The notes under the pieces are model-generated. The model was not told the DNA's origin, searched no databases, and saw nothing but the letters and a program-made list of their open reading frames with translations. This document shows, piece by piece, positions 44,086 through 52,789 of a stretch of 64,000 bases of DNA. Positions within the stretch are counted from its first letter, which is position 1. Each line of letters opens with the position of its first letter. This DNA comes from Branchinecta lynchi (Eukaryota > Arthropoda > Branchiopoda > Anostraca > Branchinectidae), in the NCBI GenBank assembly GCA_023053575.1, contig JAKZAP010000014.1, forward strand, positions 9,176,001-9,240,000, read 5' to 3'. The position numbers and the translations under genes were made by a program.

Positions 44086-45058
44086 TTATTTCATAATAAA
44101 TTTTGAAAGTTCTTTTTCATAAAACCCTCCTTGAATTAATTCCCCACTTTTGTCAGAAATTTCATAAGTAATGGGAATGGTAGGTCTAATGGTTGCTATC
44201 TGGAATACTTCATTCGTGTAATTGGGTAAATATCCTTTATCAAAAATACTCTTTTTCTTTTTTTATTCTGACTAAATCTCCTACATTGTAATTTCCTGTG
44301 ATTGTGTAGTCATCTACTGGAGGAAACAAAGCATTGAAAACCTTTTTCTGATTTAACTTTTTACTAGCATCGACTGGTTTCATTTGTATTGAACGGTGGT
44401 ACGAGTTATTATAATTCCTCACAAATAAAGGTAAAATATCAATCCAATTAGTAGTGCTATTGTGAGTGAAATATTTCCATAACTTTTCTTTTAGCGTTCT
44501 GTTGAATCGTTCTACAATTTGCGCTTTCAATTCGCTTTCAGATGCAAACCAGTGTATGCCGTTATTTTTCAAAAAAATTTGAACATTACTCATCACAAAT
44601 TCTTTACCTTTATCAGTTTGTAGTTTCTTAGGAATTCTTTCTTTAAATATAACACTGAATGCTTTTATTATTTCAGCACCCGTTTTGTCTTTCAGAGGGA
44701 TACACCAAGCATATTTACCAAAGCAATCAATAACAGTTAAAATGTAATTTGTTTTATTATTTTCTTTTTTATATTTCTGGAGGTCAACTAAATCAGCTTG
44801 CCATTGCTCATCAACATAGTGAACATACACTCGCCTCCTTTCAAAGTTATGATAGGAAGGTTTGTGTAACGTATACACATTCTCATTTTGCAACACATTT
44901 TTTATTTTATCCTTGGAAACCTTAACACCATTTTCTTTTAATTTTCTGTAAATATCATCAACACCTGAATAATGAGAATAACACGTCTTTAAAATATCTT
45001 TTTCTGTGTTGAGGTTTTTTTTAAAAATCGATTTTACATTGAACCACAGATAGTACAA
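44086..45058 (-). pseudogene. INT: Retroviral-type (rve) integrase, C-terminus frameshifted
   Basis: The N-terminal region has SHYSGVDDIYRKLK, the usual lead-in of Polinton integrases. The rve core follows: QWQADLVDLQ (first Asp), TVIDCFGKYAWCIPL, KLQTDKGKEF (second Asp) and KAQIVERFNRTLKEKLW (Glu). The DDE triad is complete. The C-terminal DNA-binding part begins (YNVGDLVRIKKEKEYF) and hits TGA near 44240. A second frame continues with FDKGYLPNYTNEVFQIATI and GGFYEKEL to TAA 44086. The enzyme joins element ends to chromosomal DNA and makes the 6-bp duplication. There is no ATG with the usual motif, and its start overlaps the zinc-ribbon gene, so the true start is unclear. Confidence 0.9.
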
Positions 45059-45154
45059 TTACCTTTCAGCATTGGAACAGTATTTTTGTGACACAGCCTT
45101 AAACATTGATTCAGTGTCAGTGCTCTTTTTACATTTCATACAATAAATCTCCAT
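45034..45154 (-). pseudogene. Small CxxC zinc-ribbon protein (DUF5679-like), frameshifted
   Basis: It starts at ATG in CTAATAAATGG. The first frame gives MEIYCMKCKK, a CxxC knuckle near the N-terminus. After an A5 run the pattern moves to another frame with PMLKGNCTICGSM and a stop, giving a second CxxC. About 40 codons with CxxC...CxxC matches the small zinc-ribbon proteins often found in Polintons and some large viruses, of unknown function. It is too short to appear in ordinary ORF lists. Confidence 0.65.
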
Positions 45155-45185
45155 TTATTAGAAAAAAAATTTCTTAAACGAAAAG

Positions 45186-45511
45186 CTACCAACCCTTCAT
45201 TTTCCGCTGGATGTAGGAAATGCAGTGAAAACCACAGTTTAATTCATCTATATTTTGAACAGCAAGATTTTCATTTTTTTCTTTGAAGTTTTTAGATATT
45301 TAACTATTTCTTTTCCTGGAGGAATACCGAAAGAATCGAAAACTTCGACATAGGGGGATTCAGGTAGATTACAATAGGCAACCCAATGTGTTCCAGGCAT
45401 TCCACGTTTGTCATAGTTGATTACACCACATTCCGAATCGTTTATATGTTTGGGTAGCGTATCTATGGAGAAAACACCTCGAAACTGTGGTATACTCCCT
45501 AATGCATCCAT
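45186..45511 (-). pseudogene. PRO: Adenain-like cysteine protease, catalytic Cys region frameshifted
   Basis: The main frame contains FRGVFSIDTLPKHI, then GTHWVAY with the catalytic His, then YVEVFDSFGIPPG with the acidic partner. The frame stops at 45248. A second frame contains AVQNIDELNCGFHCISYI, with the Gln and the nucleophilic Cys (CGFHC), and ends at TAG 45186. His, Asp, Gln and Cys in this order is the adenain/Ulp1 fold. The enzyme matures capsid proteins. Upstream of the ATG at 45511 the frame stays open through VGPLTNFDI to about 45559, so the natural start may overlap the preceding gene. The shift lies in A-rich sequence near 45270-45285. Confidence 0.85.
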
Positions 45512-45534
45512 AATATCAAAATTAGTTAGAGGTC

Positions 45535-45870
45535 CTACTTTACTTTTGCTTCTTTTTTGATGTCCCCGTTTTTTGGCTTCTTAGGTCTACCACGTACCCC
45601 ATGACCGACAACTTTTTGCGTTCCAGGAAGTGTAAGCGCGCCGCCTGTGGTATCCTCCTTCCTAGGTCTTCCCCGTACACCATTACCCACAACTTTTTGC
45701 GTTCCAGGAAGTGTAAGCGCTCCACCTGTGTTGGTTATGTTATCCACCAATTTCTTACCAGCGAATGTACCCAAAGCAGCAGCTCCGCTTGTTAAAGCTG
45801 CCTTACCAAGGGCTACAGCTAACGGTATTAAGAATGGAAGTAATCCACCTTTTTGAATCGCTTCTCTCAT
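45535..45870 (-). CDS. pX-like basic virion protein with a perfect internal repeat
   Basis: The 111-residue product starts with a hydrophobic, glycine/alanine-rich segment (GGLLPFLIPLAVALGKAALT). It continues with two tandem copies of a 26-residue block, GGALTLPGTQKVVG(N/H)GVRG then RP(R/K)K, that is AT-hook-like. It ends lysine-rich. Membrane-active or core peptides of this build occur in adintoviruses and adenoviruses (pX-like, melittin-like). The VVGNG and VVGHG words fit adenain cleavage sites, which would release the basic pieces. It overlaps the protease lead-in. The repeat is exact at DNA level over about 60 bp, so it is a recent duplication. Confidence 0.6.
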   Translation of the reverse strand: MREAIQKGGLLPFLIPLAVALGKAALTSGAAALGTFAGKKLVDNITNTGGALTLPGTQKVVGNGVRGRPRKEDTTGGALTLPGTQKVVGHGVRGRPKKPKNGDIKKEAKVK

Positions 45871-46092
45871 CTACTTGTATGATACATCTATGTCACAACC
45901 CTTATTATTCATTTTACATGTTTCAATTTTATCAATTTGTCGTTTACTTAAAAGTAACTTGACTGGTTCTCGATCATTTTGTCTACTGTGAATAACACGT
46001 ATCTGACATTTTTGCTTAGCACCAAAACATTTCTTCAGCTTTCCTTTCTGAAGCTTTGATAAATAAACTGTATACTCAAATGTTTCAACCAT
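45871..46092 (-). CDS. Conserved-looking small Polinton protein, unknown function
   Basis: The 73-codon ORF starts in CTAATAAATGG and ends right at the next gene's start region. The product is basic (pI clearly high by K/R count). It begins with a strand-like EYTVYLSKLQKGKLKKCF and has a C-terminal LLLSKRQIDKIETCKMNN block. I recall similar short proteins from other Polintons but cannot name a domain. The gene is intact. Confidence 0.6.
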   Translation of the reverse strand: MVETFEYTVYLSKLQKGKLKKCFGAKQKCQIRVIHSRQNDREPVKLLLSKRQIDKIETCKMNNKGCDIDVSYK

Positions 46093-46122
46093 TTATTAGA
46101 AAATTAATTTATCATATAAATT

Positions 46123-46461
46123 TTATTTCTTTAGTTTAGTTTTCATGAAGTCTTCTGTTTTCTTAACAAAATCTTGATCAACAGGTTTTTGCTCTAAAAG
46201 CCTTTTTAAAATGTTTACGACTGCTCTTTCAATACCATTGATATGCAGATCTTGGTCCAAATCATTTGAACTAATATTACTGCTAATTTTTTGTTGGTTT
46301 TCGAGCTTTTTGTCAATACTTTTCCTAAGGTCAAGAAGCTTTTTGTCAATACTTTTGCTAAGGTCGCCAGTCTTCGTTTCAATACTTTTGCTAAGGGTTT
46401 GTTGATCAAGAAGCTTTTTGTCAAAATCTAAAAGATACGTTATTAACGTTCCTAAATTCAC
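46123..46461 (-). CDS. Coiled-coil ORF with short repeats, next to the polymerase break
   Basis: The product contains repeated LSKSI(D/E)(K/T)K and DKKLLDLRKSIDKKLENQQK segments, a helical coiled coil, then ISSNISSNDLDQD and a basic end. There is no ATG near its beginning; the first possible start is a GTG at 46461. It directly abuts the truncated polymerase frame. I read it as the 3' part of another gene joined to polB by a deletion, but an independent short gene cannot be excluded. Confidence 0.45.
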   Translation of the reverse strand: MNLGTLITYLLDFDKKLLDQQTLSKSIETKTGDLSKSIDKKLLDLRKSIDKKLENQQKISSNISSNDLDQDLHINGIERAVVNILKRLLEQKPVDQDFVKKTEDFMKTKLKK

Positions 46462-49239
46462 AGCCCTTTAGTTCTAAGTGCTGTGTTGTGGTCTATATAT
46501 CCTTTTAAGTAAGCACTTTCAGTGAATCCTAGTATTCTGTGTACTCTTTTCAATATCAAACCTTTTTGTAAATAGAATTCTAGATTCCTGTGGTGAACTA
46601 CATAGTAGGTTTTATCTAATACTGTGGTACATAGCTTACCGTTAAAGTGTTCGGGTGCTAATGGTAAATCCTTGTGTAATTCGTGTAGTTCTTTTGGATA
46701 TTCTAAATCTACCTCATATATAGCACCCACATCTTGTCTCACCGACTTAATCGTAATCACCGACTTGATATGACTTTTCAGATGGTTGTAATACTCGATT
46801 GATTCGTATTCATTCCTTTCTTTCAAATCATCCGGTATGGAAATGAATTGGAAATCATTCGCTGGTAAATCTTGTGACATTGCCCACCCATATAAATTAT
46901 TTTTATCCAAATACACTAAATAATTAGATGGCTTATTCTTATTATAATCACTTGTATATTTATTATTCGTTTTGCGTATCTTTTTATACATTGGGATACA
47001 CCACCTCTTATTCCTTTTTCTATAAAGGTATACATGTCTTCCTTTGAGAATAACGGCAAGTCTACTTTCTAATGCTTTAGGAAAGCATCCCATGTTAGTC
47101 CAGGAGATGAGAAGTAATGAAGTGGATCCAGATCATAATTATGTATACAAACGTTCCTGAAATTCTCCACAACATCTGATAGAATTAACACATCACTTTT
47201 TAGGTACAACTTGGTATAATCAAGTAAAGTTTCACAGTTAAATTGCTTCCATATAGATACCGCTCTTTTATAATCACTTGTGTCAATACCTTTCCCCGTC
47301 AACCTAGAATAAAAGCTTTCTATTGATGGTAACTTTGTACATTTCATTTTATCGAAAATATCTACGAATTCATAGGGATACACCCCTTTTTTAATTATTT
47401 CTTTGAATTCATCGTCATTTTTGAAGCTGTTAGATGTGAATTTGAAATTCTGTCTTAGATGATTACAAGGTACTTTGCAATCACATGTTGCTAAATTTGC
47501 TGATAGTTTGTCTAAAGATGAAGCCATAAATCTAATTGAATCTATAAACCGCATCTCATATTTTATTTCCATATCCGCTTTTGTAATACTTATTGATTTT
47601 GAGAATGAGATGAAACTTTCTGCACTTTCAAAAATTCCGTTATCAGGTATCAATTCTCTAACAAATAAATGAGAATCATATTTTGATAAATTATGCATTA
47701 CTACCGGGATATGCCTAGGAATCCTGTATTTCATATTACATTCAGCATGAGCAAATCCCCTATCTTCTCCTGTCATGTGGTCGTGATCAAAGTGAGGATT
47801 TTCAGTAATTTCAGTTGTACAGATGTGACAAGTCTTATTCATTAGATTTTTCCATTTTTCGGTAATTTCTGCATTGGTATAAGTATGATTTCTTTGTCTG
47901 CTTTCATATTTGTTTGCAATTTCTGTGGATACTTTTGTAACGGTTTTAACAAAATGTTCTGCAGCGTCTTCACCGAAATAATCGTAGTATTTGTTCTGGT
48001 TTGTATCAAAGGAACAGCATACCTGAAATCCGTAAGCAAATGGTTTCTGTTTGGCCACTTTTATTGTTTTCTTTCCGTTTACCTGATTGTATTCTTCGTT
48101 ATAAGACTCAAAGTCTGCTATTATGCAATAAGGTACTTTCATTTGTTTTGCAATATTTTTATATTGTATACTTGAACCTTCAGGAGGCATTATTATATCA
48201 GGATCTTCGCAATTATTTTTACTTTCATGTTTTTCAAAGTGTTCTTCTTTTGTAAAATGCCTTCCGCAAAAAGTGCATAGGTATGTCTTTGTTTTATTTT
48301 TAGAGATTTGACTACCAAGTAATCTGCTCAGATCCTTTACCAGTACATAATGATTATCGAAATATAATAAATTAATAACATGTTTAGCTGTTTTGCCATT
48401 GATTGTACTTTTTAGTATATGACTTCTGATAATTTTCTCTTTTTCAATTTGAAATAAACAAATCTTAATGTTATATCTATTTTCAAATTTGTGTATATCT
48501 TTAGTATCCATTGGGAAGTTGGTAACCCCTTCGAAATCAAATTCGTTCTCATATTGTTTATATTTTGAAATTCTTTCCGGATGATCCTTAGCTGGATGTA
48601 GATTTGCTAAGATAGACCAAAGGAAACATTTCTGGTCGTTATTTTCAATATTCAAGCAAGCTCTTTTATTTTTTACGAAATCTGGCAGTATTTTAAACGT
48701 TCCTCCCATGTAAGATTCTATTCGTGTCATCCTATAATCAATTCCTTCATACCGACTAAATTGTAGCCCAGATCGAGGGGTATTACTTAAAGAACTAAGT
48801 CTCTTGTTATTATCATTCAAATGATTATGAGTAAGAATGCTATTTTTATTTAAAATCCAAGAAGTACTGTTGTAATACACTACTACTTCTTCAACATTCT
48901 CCTGTCGATGGAAAATAACACGAGTTACAAACTGAACTCTATACTGATTCATTCTTCGTCTCAAATCTGCGAAAACAAAAGCAATAAGAGTATGTTCATC
49001 TCTTCCATTGCTTTCAACTGATACGTTTACAGTGTACAAATTCTCATTTTCCCTAGAGATAGTAGGTTGTTGTTCTTCTTCAGTTCTAAATAAATGATCA
49101 GGAATTAATTTTTCTTCTTTGATTTTTTTCTTATTTATGAAGAGAGTTGATAAACCAATTGGTTTCTGTCTACTGTTATCACGTCTTTCTGTTTGATCTC
49201 TTATGATATCTCTATTTTTCTGTACGGAATCTTTATGTT
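46458..49239 (-). pseudogene. polB: Protein-primed-type DNA polymerase B, disrupted and C-terminally truncated
   Basis: The main frame (49039-47069, open upstream to about 49230) has a region including CLNIENNDQKCFLWSILANL, then a C2H2-like zinc site (CTFCGRHFTKEEHFEKH). Exo I follows (CIIADFESYN), then a CxxC/HxH/C zinc or endonuclease-VII-like insert (CHICTTEI, HFDHDHMTG), Exo II (HNLSKYDSHLFV) and Exo III (YLKSDVLILSDV). It stops at TAG 47069. The polymerase palm continues in other frames, and motif A reads [16 protein letters not shown] in the frame 47093-46458. The frame ends at TGA 46458, before motif B (the helix with K and YG) and motif C (DTD). Without them the protein cannot polymerise. 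In Polintons PolB replicates the element from its termini. Confidence 0.92.
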
Positions 49240-49689
49240 GCCAACTCTTTTTAGTACTTCTTCTCGGTTTCCGCGAGTTGATAGGTTCTTGTTTTTCAGA
49301 AATTTCTTTAATTCACTTGTCTCTTTTTCTTTGTTATCATTGTATTCTTGTTTTAGTTTTGTAATGGTGATATTATTTTCTTTTATCTCATCTTCCAGAA
49401 TGATTCGTAATTTCGGTTCTGGCTTGTAGTCTGATGGTCTGTTCTTATGGATTCTTTCGTTTCTGCGTTCAATATTAATTTTTTCTTCAGCTATTAAAAT
49501 ATACTTATCAAGATGGTTTATTATACTATTTGTTATTTCATGTTTCTTAGCTCCATTTGTTTTTATTTTATTAATTTTCGCATAAGTCCTCAGTTCATTA
49601 ATTCGGTATTGCGGTAACCTTCGTATAACCGCTTTGTTGTTTGATATAACCTTTTTACAAAGCTGAATAACCTCTGCAGTATTCATCAT
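49201..49689 (-). CDS. SAP-motif protein, probably the N-terminal part of the PolB gene
   Basis: It starts at ATG in TATTAAATG. Two SAP-like helix-turn-helix segments are visible: INELRTYAKINKIKTNGAKK near residue 30, and LKKFLKNKNLSTRGNREEVL near residue 130, separated by a charged helix. SAP motifs bind A/T-rich DNA. The frame ends at 49201, but the polB frame is open from about 49239 (TKKSWQHKDSVQKN...), overlapping this end. Either the two genes overlap or one longer SAP-PolB gene has been frameshifted there. Confidence 0.65.
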   Translation of the reverse strand: MMNTAEVIQLCKKVISNNKAVIRRLPQYRINELRTYAKINKIKTNGAKKHEITNSIINHLDKYILIAEEKINIERRNERIHKNRPSDYKPEPKLRIILEDEIKENNITITKLKQEYNDNKEKETSELKKFLKNKNLSTRGNREEVLKRVGNIKIPYRKIEIS

Positions 49690-49769
49690 TTAATAGGGGA
49701 ACATTTTTATTAATGAATTTCTCCCGTCTGCCTTATCTTAGTCGTAAAGAAAAGCACTGGTTTCAGTAT

Positions 49770-49937
49770 GCGTTTCACAGAGCAAGCGCTGTCTAGATTC
49801 TCTCCAATCAGTCAAGAAAGTATCAGTAGAGTTCCGTAGATAGCAGATGTGTTTTGCGTTTCACAGAGCAAGCGCTGTCTAGATTCTCTCTGATCAGTCA
49901 AGAAAGATTCCGTACAGTTTAGCAGGTGGCGGATGTG
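49770..49937 (+). repeat. Tandem ~82-bp duplication between divergent Polinton genes
   Basis: GCGTTTCACAGAGCAAGCGC followed by TGTCTAGATTCTCTC and TCAGTCAAGAAAG occurs at 49770 and again at 49856, each copy ending in GATGTG. It lies in the only divergent intergenic space of the element (genes start at 49689 minus and 50000 plus), so it may be a regulatory duplication. Confidence 0.85.
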
Positions 49938-49999
49938 TTCCGAATCGCGAACCTTTCATTCAATCAAATAATTTCTGAAAGAATTTTATTATATAATAA

Positions 50000-50419
50000 A
50001 TGGAAGAATTAGAAAAGAAAATGTATGTTTACCGTCGCAGTTACAAGTACTACAATCGTATAAGTAATAGCTTACTTGTATCCAAATTCCTCTTTTCGGC
50101 AGCAGGAATGTCTGCGTTTCTAGTGCTACTGTTAGCTTCTTTAAGTTTGGGTGCTGTTATCATCGAAATAATTGAAAAGCAGTTAAGCATTGCTGATAGA
50201 AAAGCAGAATTTAGGACAAATTACAATTTTTATACTGAGTTGTTGTCAATGCTAAAATGCGGACAATTAACAATTGAGGAGGTAATTCAGAGAGAAACAG
50301 AGATGCGTAAAACCTTTCGATTTTTTCCTCGCGAAAAATACATGAAACAAGTCCGTCTGAATGGCTATAAATATTGTAATAAATCTATAAAAAGTCAAGA
50401 GAAATTACCAAACATATAG
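50000..50419 (+). CDS. Membrane protein of Polinton type
   Basis: It starts in ATAATAAATGG. A 40-residue basic/aromatic N-terminus (MYVYRRSYKYYNRISNSLLV) leads into one long hydrophobic stretch, about residues 40-57 (MSAFLVLLLASLSLGAVIIE). After it comes a charged helix with QLSIADRKAEF and EEVIQRETEMRK. This architecture (a helix, a hydrophobic hairpin or single span, then a charged helix) is common among uncharacterised Polinton proteins. It is the only gene outside the terminal repeat on the plus strand and is intact. Confidence 0.65.
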   Translation: MEELEKKMYVYRRSYKYYNRISNSLLVSKFLFSAAGMSAFLVLLLASLSLGAVIIEIIEKQLSIADRKAEFRTNYNFYTELLSMLKCGQLTIEEVIQRETEMRKTFRFFPREKYMKQVRLNGYKYCNKSIKSQEKLPNI

Positions 50420-50958
50420 TCTATTGCTATACTGAATATTGTTTCCTAACTGTCAAACAGATCTTTATTTCATACGCGCATTAATGAGCTGCGTCATTCA
50501 AATTTCTCGCCGTCAATTTGTGATGTAATTACAGTCTCCGGCGTGACTAACACAATCTCATCTTAACTCGGAAACTTTTGCGTATTGAACAAGGACCCTT
50601 GGCGTAATGGTTCAACGCTTGGCCGAGCGTTGACTCATCGCCATTCAGACCTTCGAATCCCACTGACCGCAGTTTCTGTTTGTCGATAGTGGGATGGTAA
50701 TAAAAACTTGCGGGTTCCCCGTTCAGGGCCCCCCAGACTAAGGCCACATCACCACAAACACTACACCAATCGGGGTGTACCAACATCACACCTCTTAATT
50801 TTCAAAGTCTGGGGGTGTGGGGTTTTGCAAAAATATTTTATAAAGTTCAAAATCGGTAATCATCATATCATCATGCATACTCAGTACTGCGTTTGTATCT
50901 ATCGCACTTATGTGATAAACGTGGTTGGTTTCTATTACCAGATGTTTCAAAGCGATTG
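50420..50958. other. Non-coding right subterminal region of the Polinton
   Basis: No gene is seen. 50595-50665 has words like the A and B boxes of a tRNA (TGGCGTAATGG and TTCGAATCC) but the T-arm does not pair. A 10-bp inverted repeat CCCCCAGACT/AGTCTGGGGG lies near 50730 and 50807. The GC content and lack of coding suggest a small inserted repeat, possibly tRNA-derived. Confidence 0.45.
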
Positions 50959-51523
50959 GGATTTTTATTTAATAAAATCATCCCCTAATAAATGGAGTCC
51001 ACAAAGGAAGTCTTGAATACAATCAGAATGAATAAATACAATGAGACAATCAGGAAAGAAGAACTAGTGTTAGGTTTGAAATATACTATTGTTAAAATGA
51101 GAATTGCTAAGACAAAATATGGTGATAAGTTGGTTGTAGTTATTAATCATAATGACAAACCATGTGATTTGTTTATAACACAGAAATATAATGCCATTGC
51201 TAACGAATTACTTTTAAAGAAAAATCTAGTTTTGCAACCGATTGTACGCGAAAACAAGAACAAAGAAACATATGTAGATTTAGAACTGTTTACTCAGTAA
51301 TATTTGAATAAAAAAGAAGTAGTGTATGTTGTAGTATTTTATATGTAGTAAAGGGTAATATTCTCATTTCTTGTATCGTTTATTTTGGAAGTAAGAAAAT
51401 AAAAATGTTCTTAAAAAGGGGGGTAATTTGGTAAAAAGGATGTTAAAATTTAAGAAATTGATGTTAAAATGGGGTTTTGAAATTGGGGGGAGGGTGGAGT
51501 GGGAGCCGGTTTATATAACTACT
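50959..51523 (-). repeat. Polinton right terminal inverted repeat
   Basis: It is the reverse complement of 40412-40977 with few differences. It is followed by the target duplication GATCTG at 51524-51529. Confidence 0.95.
50992..51300 (+). CDS. TIR-encoded 102-aa protein, right copy
   Basis: This is the same ORF as 40636-40944, reading outward towards the right end. It starts in CCTAATAAATGG and ends TAA at 51300. The two amino-acid differences from the left copy are conservative. Both copies point towards their own element end, so each could be expressed from the subterminal region. Confidence 0.8.
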   Translation: MESTKEVLNTIRMNKYNETIRKEELVLGLKYTIVKMRIAKTKYGDKLVVVINHNDKPCDLFITQKYNAIANELLLKKNLVLQPIVRENKNKETYVDLELFTQ

Positions 51524-51529
51524 GATCTG

Positions 51530-51980
51530 GTTTAAGGGTCTATTAGCATGATATTAAATGTTTACTGGTTTGGCAAAGACCGGACATCTGCTAGACCCGA
51601 ATGTCTGCATTAGAAAGATCGGCAAATATCCTTCTTTGGGATTCCATCGAAACTTTTGTTCTTGTTACCAGTCCCAGAGATATTTGTTATTATTTATTTG
51701 CACCCTGTTCCTAGATAGCTTAATCTCGTTCCCTGCGTGATTGGGAGCTTTTCCGACTTTCCTATCTTTTTCCCCTTACTTTCCTAAGTTGCCACGACAA
51801 TCTTACCGGATTTCGCCACTGATTCCGTTGACAAATCAAGCTCCTTGGTGACGGTTTGGTCGCGGAGCCCACACTCTTCATAGTTCGTATGTCAGCGTCT
51901 TACTACTAGGGACGCAGAGAGATCAGAGGTGTGGAAACTAGAGTGGGTTCCGCTGTCAATCATGAGGCTGTCGTAGCCGG
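51530..51980. other. Intron, no gene seen
   Basis: At 51555-51670 there is a degenerate 3' end of family A (GGATTCCATCGAAACTTTTG), probably the tail of repeat sequence in which or near which the Polinton inserted. Confidence 0.5.
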
Positions 51981-52222
51981 GTGTTGACTAAACTTCAGCC
52001 GATTATCTACGAGTCGTGACGTCACACACCAAATCTATATAGAACGATTTATAAGCGCAAACGCGTCCGGCGCCTCGCTGGCCGCTCTGCTCTCTCTCTC
52101 TCTATATATGGATACCAATATGTATTCTGCAGCATTAGTTTAATCGAATTTCGCTATTTCTTTCATGACGTCACGAAAACGTCGCGGGCCGCAGACAATC
52201 GGCTAAAGATTAGTCAATACAC
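51981..52222. mobile_element. 242-bp MITE, hAT-like (8-bp target site)
   Basis: The inverted ends are GTGTTGACTAAACTTCAGCC and GGCTAAAGATTAGTCAATAC then AC. The flanks GTAGCCGG (51973-51980) and GTAGCCGT (52223-52230) match at seven of eight bases. A (TC)n run leads into TATATA in the middle. A diverged relative is at 27186. Confidence 0.75.
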
Positions 52223-52535
52223 GTAGCCGTGCTCGTCCTTACCCGGCGTCCTCTCATTGGCTGAAAATCGCGAAAATGGGCGCTTATGACATCTTTTGGT
52301 GGATTCCGACAACTTATGATTGCAAGTGGGGACCCAATTAGGCTAGTATTTATATTCATTAGAACAAACTTGTTTTGATTCTGCAAGACCTTGTAGGTTT
52401 AAACCTCAGTTTTGGAAAGCGGAGAATATGAAATAAAATTAAAACAAAATGAAAAATGAATACAGAACACATGCGAAAACACTTTTTTAACCTTTGGCCA
52501 GGAGTTTTCATTTGTCTTATCTGTATTTACAGAGT

Positions 52536-52775
52536 AAATACAGTACATTTGTTCGGAATTTACAGCAAACAAAGTAGGCTAGTTTTCACGTCAAGAGACG
52601 TACTGCAATCCTAAGAAGTAAAAAAAAAAATGAACAGCTCAGCTGAAGCTACCGTAAATGGTAAAGAACGAAAGCTAAATAAATGCCACATAAATTACCG
52701 AACTCAGTAACTGGGTTGAAGCAAATAATGAATTCGTTGTATACCGAAAAACTAACTAAAAAAAAATAAGGAACT
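52536..52775 (+). repeat. Dispersed repeat E, copy 2
   Basis: It matches 24906-25145 closely and runs directly into the ACCGAAT satellite. Confidence 0.85.
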
Positions 52776-52789
52776 GATCGAGAGCGGTA

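Larger units (their letters stand above)
40412..51523. mobile_element. Polinton/Maverick (adintovirus-like) element, defective
   Basis: Terminal inverted repeats of ~566 bp (40412-40977 and 50959-51523) begin AGTAGTTATATAAACCGGC. They are flanked by a perfect 6-bp duplication GATCTG (40406-40411 and 51524-51529). 5'-AG termini and 6-bp duplications are the Polinton signature. Recognised genes are PolB, retroviral-type integrase, adenain-like protease, double-jelly-roll capsid protein and penton-like protein. Nearly all are on the minus strand. At 11.1 kb it is shorter than the usual 15-20 kb: the polymerase C-terminal half and any FtsK/HerA-type packaging ATPase are missing. The left and right repeats differ at only a few percent of positions, so the insertion is young although many genes are broken. 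Confidence 0.96.

Noticed and set aside
47475..48255. Plus-strand hydrophobic ORFs over polB
   Set aside because: AT-rich antisense of the polymerase gives Phe/Leu-rich frames; no support for genes.
50590..50680. Possible tRNA gene
   Set aside because: A- and B-box-like words are present, but the T-arm and acceptor stems do not pair. At most it is a degenerate tRNA-derived sequence.
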